From Balneolaceae bacterium (GTDB taxonomy: Bacteria > Bacteroidota > Rhodothermia > Balneolales > Balneolaceae): a DNA stretch of 32,911 bases. The position numbers and the translations under genes were made by a program. Below are positions 17,683 to 24,415 of this stretch, one piece after another. The notes below the pieces were generated by a model. It had not been told where the DNA came from, did not search any database, and saw only the letters and a list, made by a program, of their open reading frames with translations. The stretch lies in assembly GCA_020832415.1 (NCBI GenBank), contig JAFIES010000014.1, positions 1 through 32,911 of the forward strand, given 5' to 3'. Numbering within the stretch: position 1 is the stretch's first letter; every line of letters begins with the position of its first letter.

Positions 17683-18810
17683 ATGCAAATTATCATCAGA
17701 GCGGTATTAATTTATCTGATTGTACTCATTCAGGCAGAGTTTGGAGTGCAGAAAGATGAAACAGAATACACCTACACGCCGGTAATTGGCACCTGCAGTG
17801 ATTGTGTAAATATTCATGGTATGGAATCCACTTCAACGGGAAATCCGCCACCCTTAACCGGCTGGGAGCTGCTTGAAAAAGATGGATCAATTGATATTGT
17901 ACCCTGGCACGAAACTACGGGAAAACGGAAGATCGATCCGGTGGGGTTTTATCAAACCGAAAATAACCTTGTGCTTTTCTATAATTCGAGTCCGGCGGGA
18001 AATTATGATGACTGGGCCGGCCATCCTCACAGTACAAGCCAGGATGGCAGCCTGATTGCCACAACTGATATGCTGAACTGGGAAAATTACGGGGGAAATC
18101 CTGTGCTGAATGAACCGCAGTACAACTGGCAGGGGCGAAATCGCACCAATCCCTATGCGCTGGTTTGGCATCCGGAAGATGAGCTGTTTTACACGTTTTA
18201 TGGTGACTTTGCTGAGGGCGGTGACAACGACAACTATCCCGGAAGGAGAGCGCTTGGTGTGGCCGCATCGAAAGACATGGTAAATTGGGAATATCTCACG
18301 AAAGATGAGCCGCTTTTTCACATCAATCACATGGCACAGTTTGCACCGGATCTGTTTGAAAATATAGCCAGGCCAACCCGAAACGGAAGAGTGTATGCAT
18401 ATGGAGCAATCTGGCATGAAGGGTACATCTACCTCGCAGTAGGCGGCAGTGCTGATGGAACGGATTATGCAATGATTGTGCGGTCTGAGAATGTTTTGGA
18501 AGGGTGGGAGCGTGTTGAGATAGAGGGGAGAGTACCCCGGCCGATGCCTGTGTATTACGATGGCAAATGGTACAGTATCTATAACATGCGGGCAGAAGGA
18601 AATCCCGACGGGCGAGCCATCGGTCTGGAAGTGGCGGATGAAATTACAGGCCCGTACGAGCAAAAAGGACAGCTGATCGACATTGAACACTGGACCAGTG
18701 CAGGCCACTCACGCCAGCTGTTTATGCATGATGGAACCTGGTATATCGCATTCCGCGTACAGGTAGATGATGAAAACAACCGAACGATGAGAATTGCCAG
18801 GGCGAAGTGA
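17683..18810 (+). CDS. secreted GH43-like five-bladed propeller protein
   Basis: The 375-residue protein has an N-terminal signal peptide (MQIIIRAVLIYLIVLIQA). It is followed by repeated propeller-type blades in which aromatic and Asn/Asp residues recur (DMLNWENYGGNPVL, DMVNWEYL, VLEGWERV, EITGPYEQKG), the hallmark of the GH43/GH32/GH62 superfamily. It would act outside the cytoplasm or in the periplasm on an arabinose-, xylose- or fructose-containing glycan. I cannot assign the catalytic acids or the substrate with confidence. No SusC/SusD or other polysaccharide gene adjoins it, so it is not part of a visible utilisation locus. Confidence 0.72.
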   Translation: MQIIIRAVLIYLIVLIQAEFGVQKDETEYTYTPVIGTCSDCVNIHGMESTSTGNPPPLTGWELLEKDGSIDIVPWHETTGKRKIDPVGFYQTENNLVLFYNSSPAGNYDDWAGHPHSTSQDGSLIATTDMLNWENYGGNPVLNEPQYNWQGRNRTNPYALVWHPEDELFYTFYGDFAEGGDNDNYPGRRALGVAASKDMVNWEYLTKDEPLFHINHMAQFAPDLFENIARPTRNGRVYAYGAIWHEGYIYLAVGGSADGTDYAMIVRSENVLEGWERVEIEGRVPRPMPVYYDGKWYSIYNMRAEGNPDGRAIGLEVADEITGPYEQKGQLIDIEHWTSAGHSRQLFMHDGTWYIAFRVQVDDENNRTMRIARAK

Positions 18811-18853
18811 GTGGATTAAAGAACCCTTTCTTACTCCTCAAAACAAATCACAT

Positions 18854-19120
18854 TTATGGGAAGAGATCATAAATATCTTTTCGATGAGCAACACGAACCA
18901 TTTCAAAAAAATCATCTTTAAAATATAAACCGATTCTGTAATCGCCAACCCGCAGCCGGTATGCACTCTTTTCTCCTTTAATTGCTTTGAGGTTGGTTAT
19001 TTTATCGAAAGATGGAGCAGATTCAATTTTCAGGATAGCTTTTTTAATTTTTTGGCGGGCCGATCTGTCTTTGATTTTAGATAAATCTTTCGTGAATGCT
19101 TTATGGAAGCGGACATTCAT
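18854..19120 (-). CDS. RelE/ParE-superfamily toxin
   Basis: The small basic 88-residue protein has the RelE/ParE fold signature: an early FHKAFTKDLSKIKDR helix, a central YRLRVGDYRIGLYF strand pair and a C-terminal VAHRKDIYDLFP. The Arg in the central strands and the His-Arg-Lys-Asp-Ile-Tyr tail are typical of mRNA-interferase RelE types, whereas ParE targets gyrase. The target here is not certain. The ATG overlaps the antitoxin stop by 4 nt (ATGA), giving translational coupling. Confidence 0.9.
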   Translation of the reverse strand: MNVRFHKAFTKDLSKIKDRSARQKIKKAILKIESAPSFDKITNLKAIKGEKSAYRLRVGDYRIGLYFKDDFFEMVRVAHRKDIYDLFP

Positions 19121-19317
19121 TTTGCGTCCAGTAAACTCATAACCTCTTCTCTGGTAGCATATTCATTACCTTCAATTTCTCTCATTAGCAATACTATACC
19201 AGCGTCTTCAATATCTTCTTTAGTAAGACTTCTATTTTCAATACCCATTTTATCCGCTATTTGCTGAATTAACCGGGTTTCCTTTCGGTTTTTTGTTTTT
19301 AAAATAATTGTATCCAT
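19117..19317 (-). CDS. antitoxin partner of RelE/ParE-type toxin
   Basis: This 66-residue acidic protein is encoded just upstream of the toxin and overlaps it by 4 nt, the usual antitoxin-first order. The N-terminal stretch (TIILKTKNRKETRLIQQIADKMG) resembles the DNA-binding or dimerisation segment of short antitoxins, and the C-terminal part is Glu-rich (EDIEDAGIVLLMREIEG). I cannot name the antitoxin family with certainty; assignment rests on size and arrangement. Confidence 0.8.
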   Translation of the reverse strand: MDTIILKTKNRKETRLIQQIADKMGIENRSLTKEDIEDAGIVLLMREIEGNEYATREEVMSLLDAK

Positions 19318-19964
19318 CTATTTCTAACTGGTACTTAATGGTTTTGTTGTGAAATGAAATATACTTTAGCAGATTATTGTTTCAAAATATATGCTTACGT
19401 CTAAACGAGATTTGGACCTTAAACTCAATTATATTCACACAAATTTTGGAGTCGACCCATGAAAAAAAGACTAAAAAAACCACAGCCCATATAAAGTTAT
19501 AGTAATAAATTGGGTATTCTAGCTCGAATTGCAAACAGTGAACTTTTTAAAGAAACAGCCCACCGTATTTACAATATCAGAGAGAATATTTGAATTCTCG
19601 AAATTGGTAGTGTTTTATGTAAGACTTTGAAAGCATCAGATACCACAACATAGGGCAGCACCCTATGAATGTAAAACGTACGAAAATGATCCCGAGGCAG
19701 AGGGTTTGATCAAAGCGAATGAACTGAATCGAGGTATGATTCATGGAATCAAACAAGGAGTTGGTTGATTCGGAGATTTCCTGAAATCATCGGAAGTGTT
19801 TTATCTCTCCGAATAGTCGATTCTCCAATGGTTTTATCTGTCTACATCAATTTTATAGGGACATCGATCAAGGGCTGAAAAAGAAAAGGTTATAAGCCGA
19901 ATTATTTCAAAAAAATAAAATTTGTGTCAACATATTCCAGGACGGGACTGGATTAAATAAAAAA
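19318..19964. other. gene-poor AT-rich interval with decayed coding sequence
   Basis: No intact gene is present in these roughly 650 bases. The first part (to 19458) presumably holds the promoter of the antitoxin-toxin pair, and the rest is the methyltransferase remnant listed separately. The composition is more AT-rich than the flanking core genes. Confidence 0.6.
19459..19960 (+). pseudogene. decayed class I SAM-dependent methyltransferase
   Basis: An ATG at 19459 sits after a GGAG ribosome-binding site. The frame then carries in-frame stops yet keeps recognisable methyltransferase-like blocks: SYSNKLGILARIANSELF, then NIREN-stop-ILEIGSVLCKTLKA, which looks like motif I (ILEIGxGxGKTLK) with the glycines lost. 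In the shifted frame near 19690-19815 it reads ANELNRGMIHGIKQGVG-stop-FGDFLKSSEVF, resembling the post-I segment and motif II. A third frame has HQFYRDIDQGLKKK. At least two frame changes and several stops are needed to read it as one gene. Family assignment is by eye only. Confidence 0.5.
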
Positions 19965-19995
19965 AAGCTCAAAGAGTTAACTTTGAGCTTTTTTG
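19959..19995 (-). terminator. rho-independent terminator after tRNA-Gly
   Basis: A 9-bp stem (AGCTCAAAG at 19966-19974 with CTTTGAGCT at 19981-19989) closes a 6-nt loop. On the minus strand it is followed by a T run of about eight, just past the tRNA 3' end. On the plus strand a shorter T run follows, so it is probably bidirectional. Confidence 0.8.
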
Positions 19996-19999
19996 AAAG

Positions 20000-20071
20000 A
20001 GCGGGAAACGAGATTTGAACTCGCGACCCCCACCTTGGCAAGGTGGTGCTCTACCACTGAGCTATTCCCGC
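20000..20071 (-). tRNA. tRNA-Gly(GCC)
   Basis: The minus strand folds as a cloverleaf with a 7-bp acceptor stem (GCGGGAA with TTCCCGC), a D-arm containing AGCTCAGTGGTAGAGC, an anticodon loop reading TTGCCAA with anticodon GCC, and a T-arm with GTTCAAATC. No CCA is encoded. It follows the cupin gene by about 100 nt on the same strand and is followed by a terminator. Confidence 0.97.
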
Positions 20072-20099
20072 ATATTTGTAGTAAATCACTATTTCAACC

Positions 20100-20134
20100 G
20101 TCTTGAACAACCATTTTTTTGATTTATTCAAGAC
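20100..20134. repeat. 8-bp inverted repeat downstream of the cupin gene
   Basis: GTCTTGAA at 20100-20107 and TTCAAGAC at 20127-20134 flank a 19-nt loop. It lies between the cupin stop and the tRNA and has no T run after it on the minus strand. It could be a weak 3'-end hairpin of the purA-RLP-cupin mRNA. Confidence 0.3.
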
Positions 20135-20170
20135 TTAAAATATAAGAGCTTTAACCACTCCTTTTCAAGG

Positions 20171-20623
20171 CTATTTTTGAATTTTCTTCAAAACTTTTTC
20201 TGAGGTTATTCGCCTTCGAATGGTCTCATCATCCGGTATGGCAGGGCGGTCCCGGTAACGGTCAACAATACATATAAACCCAAGCGGCTCATTGTTATCT
20301 GCATGGAATTGGTGGATGGTTTCCGGTGCTATAAAAACTACATCATGGTTGTTTAGTTCATGGAGATCATTTTCGAGAACCAGGGTACCCGATCCCCGGA
20401 TAATCACCACGCTATGCGGATGGCGGTGCAACTCGAGTGAAGAGTAACCGCCGGGCTGAATTTCGAAATATCGGGTTTCGGAGTTTAACGCGGAGATATC
20501 ATCAGCAAGAAGTGTGTAACGGTGGATGTCTTTAAAATTTTTGGTATCCGTTTTGTACTGTTTCCGCTCAACTCCATTCCAGGAGTAATTCTCAGCTTTT
20601 ATAACTTTTGATGTGTTACTCAT
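20171..20623 (-). CDS. cupin protein, candidate methylthioxylulose-5-phosphate sulfurylase
   Basis: This single-domain cupin has 150 residues. Metal-binding motif 1 supplies Glu64, His66, His68 and His70 in SSLELHRHPHSVV, and motif 2 supplies His104 in APETIHQFH. The C-terminal segment GFICIVDRYRDRP contains Cys118. Its ATG overlaps the stop of the RuBisCO-like gene by 8 nt, so the pair is translationally coupled. In R. rubrum a cupin paired with an RLP removes methanethiol from 1-methylthioxylulose-5-phosphate to give DXP. I infer that role here from the pairing and overall resemblance. A different sugar-phosphate substrate remains possible. Confidence 0.75.
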   Translation of the reverse strand: MSNTSKVIKAENYSWNGVERKQYKTDTKNFKDIHRYTLLADDISALNSETRYFEIQPGGYSSLELHRHPHSVVIIRGSGTLVLENDLHELNNHDVVFIAPETIHQFHADNNEPLGFICIVDRYRDRPAIPDDETIRRRITSEKVLKKIQK

Positions 20624-21728
20624 AACTCTTCAGAACGTTTTGAAATTTACTCGTGGCGGATTGCAGCCCATCCGGTTGCTTGTAAAGGCTGCCCCCAATC
20701 AGGTAGATCGTATCATTACCATAGTATGAAAGCTCCTCATCGAGGCTGTGAAGGTTAATACCACCGGCTGGAGTGGGGAAGGATGATTTAAATCCAAGAA
20801 ACTCTGTTCTCAGGTTATCATTTATCTCCCCGCAGGTTTTTCTTGTGAATGAGAACCGGCCGCCTGCATTGGGATAAATTACGGCATCAGCTCCCAAAGC
20901 TCTCCATAATGTGCCATAATAGAGTTGTGGTGTAAATCCATGTGTGGGATGGATAACAAAAGAGCCGGAAAAAGCAGGGTGAGCCATTACCGGGATATGA
21001 CCCCGGTTTGAGAGCGTATGCAGCATCTCAATACCTGTTAACTGGGGTGAGATCAAAACACCGTCTGCGCCAAGTTCAACAGCTTCGTGGAATCTGTCTA
21101 ACACGTAAGCGGGAGATGTTGTGATATTCGGGAAGTAGAGTGTTTTTTTTCCTGATACTTGTTCTCCCATTCTAACTGCCTGAATACACGCAGAAACCCT
21201 GGCACGGAAATCAGCCGATTTCTGATTGGCCAGGCCATGATCGTCTTTGATCAAATCGATACCGCCCATTGTAAATTGATAGGCATTCTCTGCAAGTTCG
21301 CCCGGAGATAGCCCGATTGGCTTCAAAGCCGTACAGCTGAGGGCTCTGTTGGGTACATTTAGTTTTTTTCTGATTCCTTTGATACCAAATTCCGGCCCGT
21401 GAAAATGTTCTCTGAATGCCTCCTGCCCAATATCAATCAGCTTGATATTGTGAAGCATGGAGATATTGCCAAAGAGAACATTGATAAGTTGTGTGATGTC
21501 ACCATCAAACAGAGTTTTTGGATAGGAGAGAGTAGTGTCCCAAAGATTTTCTTCTGCCTGCGTGATTTCTATAATATCAGGCAGTGAAGGTTTACCTGAT
21601 TTCGGCACAGCTTCAAGCGGCATCTCTACCGATTGTTCTGTACCGATTTTTTCAGCAAACAGGGCTGCATCATCTTCTGAACCGGCTGAAATCCGGTATG
21701 TGATTATAAAGTGTGCAGCATTTTCCAT
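20616..21728 (-). CDS. RuBisCO-like protein (form IV)
   Basis: The 370-residue protein has the RuBisCO large-subunit fold but is shorter than the 460-480 residues of true RuBisCO. Lys136 in CTALKPIGLSP corresponds to the base Lys175, but the following Lys177 position is Ile. Lys161 in IKDDHGLANQ corresponds to the carbamylated Lys201, with Asp163 kept and the Glu ligand replaced by His164. The loop-6 lysine is absent; the region reads YPNAGGRFSF. AGGI (321-324) and GGS (345-347) look like the phosphate-binding loops. Carboxylation is therefore unlikely. TEQSVEMPLEAV near residue 30 and KDDHGLA recall the R. rubrum methylthioribulose-1-phosphate isomerase group. It starts 7 nt after purA. Confidence 0.88.
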   Translation of the reverse strand: MENAAHFIITYRISAGSEDDAALFAEKIGTEQSVEMPLEAVPKSGKPSLPDIIEITQAEENLWDTTLSYPKTLFDGDITQLINVLFGNISMLHNIKLIDIGQEAFREHFHGPEFGIKGIRKKLNVPNRALSCTALKPIGLSPGELAENAYQFTMGGIDLIKDDHGLANQKSADFRARVSACIQAVRMGEQVSGKKTLYFPNITTSPAYVLDRFHEAVELGADGVLISPQLTGIEMLHTLSNRGHIPVMAHPAFSGSFVIHPTHGFTPQLYYGTLWRALGADAVIYPNAGGRFSFTRKTCGEINDNLRTEFLGFKSSFPTPAGGINLHSLDEELSYYGNDTIYLIGGSLYKQPDGLQSATSKFQNVLKSYE

Positions 21729-21735
21729 TGCCTTA

Positions 21736-23010
21736 TTACAGGATAATGGTTTCAGAGCGTTTTGGCCCTGTGGAAACTATCGTGAATTTAACGCCGGTAT
21801 ACGACTCAATAAAAGAGATGTACTCTTTTGCTTTTGCCGGAAGATCATCAAAATTCGAGATATTTCTGGTGCTGGTATTCCACCCTTCGAATGATTTGTA
21901 AACCGGTTTTACGCGCTCGACATGTTCTGTATCAAGCGGGAAAACAGTGGTTTTTTCTCCATCCAATTTGTAATGAGTACACACTTTGATGGTTTCGAAA
22001 TCATCAAGTACATCGAGCTTGGTTAGGGTAAGTTCATTCATGCCGTTCAGCCTGATGGCATATTTAAGTGCTACCAAATCGAGCCAGCCACAGCGGCGTG
22101 GTCGCCCGGTTGTGGCTCCAAATTCCTGGCCATTTTTTCTGAGCTTTTCACCGGCTGCATCCTCAAGTTCTGTGGGGAAAGGGCCGTTACCAACACGCGT
22201 ACAGTACGCTTTTGTGATACCCATGGAGTGGGTAATGGCCAGTGGCGGAATTCCGCTTCCTGAGCAAGCCCCGCCCGCTGTGGGCGATGATGAGGTAACA
22301 TAGGGATAGGTACCATGATCTACATCCAGCAGGCTGCCCTGGGCACCTTCAAGTAGTATAGACTCCCCGTTCTCGAGGGCATCGTGCAGTACTTCCGTTG
22401 TATTTGTGATATATGGTTTCACAATTTCAACGGCCGGCTTTAGCTGTGCAATCATCTCATCGCCATCGAGTGGTTCTTCTCCGTATACATTTTTCAGCGC
22501 CACGTTGATATCCTTGAGATTTTTTTTGACCTTCTCTTCAAGCGAAGCCATATCAAGCAGATCGAGCATTCGGATACCAATTCTGGACACTTTGCTCACA
22601 TAAGCCGGCCCGATACCACGCCCTGTGGTACCAATGGCATCACTACCGCGGTTCTTTTCTTTTACTTTGTCGAGCACTTTATGATAGGGCAAAATCAGGT
22701 GAGCAGAACTGCTGATGAAAAACCGCTCTTTCAGGTCAACTCCCAGGGATTCGACCTCTTTCAGCTCTTCAACAAGTGCGATAGGATCTACCACCACACC
22801 GTTTCCAATAATGCATTTGGAGTTTCCATTAAACATTCCGGAGGGTATCAGGTGAAGTACAATTGTGGTATCATCGAATTTAAGTGTATGGCCTGCATTG
22901 GCTCCGCCTTGATAGCGAACCACATAATCGGCCTCTGCACTTAAAATGTCTACAACTTTACCTTTTCCTTCATCACCCCACTGGGCACCGATAACTATTC
23001 GTACAGCCAT
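21736..23010 (-). CDS. purA: adenylosuccinate synthetase PurA
   Basis: PurA condenses IMP and aspartate with GTP hydrolysis, the first committed step to AMP. The 424-residue protein starts MAVRIVIGAQWGDEGKGK, with catalytic Asp13 and His41 (GGANAGHT) at the family's usual positions. A farther ATG at 23049 would add 13 residues encoded by the hairpin region and is rejected. Other signatures are GTTGRGIGPAY, EGAQGSLLDVDHGTYPYVT and the GATTGRPRRCGW loop. A terminator-like hairpin ends 18 nt upstream of the ATG. The RuBisCO-like gene follows after 7 nt. Confidence 0.97.
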   Translation of the reverse strand: MAVRIVIGAQWGDEGKGKVVDILSAEADYVVRYQGGANAGHTLKFDDTTIVLHLIPSGMFNGNSKCIIGNGVVVDPIALVEELKEVESLGVDLKERFFISSSAHLILPYHKVLDKVKEKNRGSDAIGTTGRGIGPAYVSKVSRIGIRMLDLLDMASLEEKVKKNLKDINVALKNVYGEEPLDGDEMIAQLKPAVEIVKPYITNTTEVLHDALENGESILLEGAQGSLLDVDHGTYPYVTSSSPTAGGACSGSGIPPLAITHSMGITKAYCTRVGNGPFPTELEDAAGEKLRKNGQEFGATTGRPRRCGWLDLVALKYAIRLNGMNELTLTKLDVLDDFETIKVCTHYKLDGEKTTVFPLDTEHVERVKPVYKSFEGWNTSTRNISNFDDLPAKAKEYISFIESYTGVKFTIVSTGPKRSETIIL

Positions 23011-23019
23011 ATTTTTTTC

Positions 23020-23047
23020 AAAAAAAAGGAGGTGTAAATACACCTCC
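23020..23047 (-). terminator. hairpin plus T run between STAS gene and purA
   Basis: On the minus strand GGAGGTGTA and TACACCTCC (plus-strand span 23028-23047) form a 9-bp GC-rich stem with a 2-nt loop, or an 8-bp stem with a 4-nt loop, directly followed by eight T residues. It is a strong intrinsic terminator for secD-secF-STAS. Because it ends only 18 nt before the purA ATG and a promoter-like sequence lies just upstream, it may also lie within the purA leader. Confidence 0.85.
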
Positions 23048-23055
23048 AAAATTGA

Positions 23056-23085
23056 TCTTTATTTTTTAAATCGAGGATGATTCAA
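23056..23085 (-). promoter_or_regulatory. candidate purA promoter
   Basis: On the minus strand TTGAAT (23085-23080) and TAAAGA (23061-23056) are spaced by 18 nt in the STAS-purA gap. A transcript would begin near 23049, almost exactly at the base of the hairpin. The boxes are only moderate matches, but purA needs a promoter here if the hairpin stops upstream transcription. Confidence 0.3.
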
Positions 23086-23090
23086 ACCAA

Positions 23091-23432
23091 TCACTCTTTA
23101 AAAGATTCGATTGCCTCATCTACTGATTTGAAGTGTTTAAAAACGGTAATGAGTTTTGTGATAATGAGCAAGCTCTCAATTTTGTCGGTGGCATTTGCAA
23201 TTCTCAGATCGCCACCGGCTTTTCTCATGGTTGTGAGGGCGCCGATAAGCATCCCCAGGCCTGATGAGTTCATAAATTTCACTTTGCTGAGATCAACAAC
23301 GAGATTGGTTCTGTTGTTATCGATCAGCTCGTGAATTTTTTCATTGAGGCTAACCGCGTCAGGCCCGCCCATTACATTTCCTTTAAATTCTATGATTACG
23401 CAGTTATAGCGTTCAGAAACATTAAAACTCAT
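23091..23432 (-). CDS. STAS-domain protein (anti-sigma factor antagonist type)
   Basis: This 113-residue protein is a single SpoIIAA/RsbV-like STAS domain. The phosphorylatable serine is in VKFMNSSGLGMLIG (Ser56 or Ser57). Such proteins bind or release an anti-sigma kinase according to phosphorylation. No RsbW-type kinase or PP2C phosphatase is adjacent. It follows secF by 24 nt and ends the secD-secF transcript at a strong terminator. Confidence 0.9.
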   Translation of the reverse strand: MSFNVSERYNCVIIEFKGNVMGGPDAVSLNEKIHELIDNNRTNLVVDLSKVKFMNSSGLGMLIGALTTMRKAGGDLRIANATDKIESLLIITKLITVFKHFKSVDEAIESFKE

Positions 23433-23456
23433 ATTTATCCCGTTTTTAAAGTTAAT

Positions 23457-24377
23457 TTACTTTGCTTTTGCCTTAATGGCTCGTTTCTGAAGTTCTACCA
23501 CCAATGCGCTGGCAACAAAAAGTGAACTGTAAGTACCTAATATTACACCAAGTACCAATGCAAAAGCGAAGCCTTTCAGTACCTCACCGCCAAAGATAAA
23601 CAGCACAGTTACCACAAACAAGGTTGTAACCGAAGTAACTACTGTTCGGCTGAGTGTATCATTAAGGCTTTTGTTAATCATATCTGTGAAGTTCATCGTT
23701 TTGTAGATGATGGAATTTTCACGGATACGGTCAAACACTACCACGGTATCGTTCAGCGAGTAACCTACAATTGTAAGGAAAGCAGCAATCAATGCCTGAT
23801 CAATACTAACATCGAACGGAGCGATTTCTGCCATAATTGTAAATATACCAAGTACAATCAGCACATCATGCGCAAGGGCAGCGATGGCTCCGGCTGAGAA
23901 ATACCATCCCTTAAACCGGATGAAGATGTAGATAAACACAACTGCCAGTGCAAAGATGATGGAGTACATTGCACCCCGTCGCAGGTCTTCAGCAAAACGC
24001 GGCCCAACAAGATCAGTTTTTTGAACCGAAACCTCATTGCCGGGATATAGAGTTGCAAAGTTTGCTAAAATCAACTCACGGGTTGTTGTGATATCATCTT
24101 CAGTGTCAATTCGAAGCAGAATTTCACGATTTGATCCGAAAAGTTTAATTTCGGGTACACTTCCAAGTGGTTCTGTTAATTCTGAACGAATTTCAACTAC
24201 ATCAATGGGTTCCTGAAATTCAAAAACGAACTCTTGTCCGCCCCTGAAATCAATTCCATAATTCAAACCCATTGTAAAAATAGCTACAAGGGAAATCACA
24301 ATCAGCGTACCGGAAAAGAAGTACGCAATGTTGTGTGCCTTTATAAAGTCGAAGTTTGGTGATTCAAACCATCTCAT
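23457..24377 (-). CDS. secF: protein translocase subunit SecF
   Basis: SecF is a six-helix RND-type subunit that works with SecD to drive late steps of Sec export with the proton motive force. An N-terminal membrane segment is followed by GLNYGIDFRGGQEFVFEF, a periplasmic domain and the five-helix block containing LTIVGYSLNDTVVVFDRIREN. The length of 306 residues is standard. The start lies 38 nt downstream of secD. Confidence 0.97.
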   Translation of the reverse strand: MRWFESPNFDFIKAHNIAYFFSGTLIVISLVAIFTMGLNYGIDFRGGQEFVFEFQEPIDVVEIRSELTEPLGSVPEIKLFGSNREILLRIDTEDDITTTRELILANFATLYPGNEVSVQKTDLVGPRFAEDLRRGAMYSIIFALAVVFIYIFIRFKGWYFSAGAIAALAHDVLIVLGIFTIMAEIAPFDVSIDQALIAAFLTIVGYSLNDTVVVFDRIRENSIIYKTMNFTDMINKSLNDTLSRTVVTSVTTLFVVTVLFIFGGEVLKGFAFALVLGVILGTYSSLFVASALVVELQKRAIKAKAK

Positions 24378-24415
24378 AATAATACCTTATTGTTAAAATA
24401 TTCTTTGATTGATAA

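Noticed and set aside
17887-18708. A 273-codon open frame antisense to the GH43-like gene
   Set aside because: It is a frame shadow: its protein is Cys/His/Ile-rich with no domain, and the sense strand has a signal peptide and propeller repeats.
19960-20071. Attachment site or integrase at tRNA-Gly
   Set aside because: No second copy of the tRNA 3' end and no recombinase gene are present in the window.
23011-23049. Upstream ATG that would extend PurA by 13 residues
   Set aside because: The extension would be encoded by the terminator hairpin, and MAVRIVIGAQWGDEG is the family's normal start.
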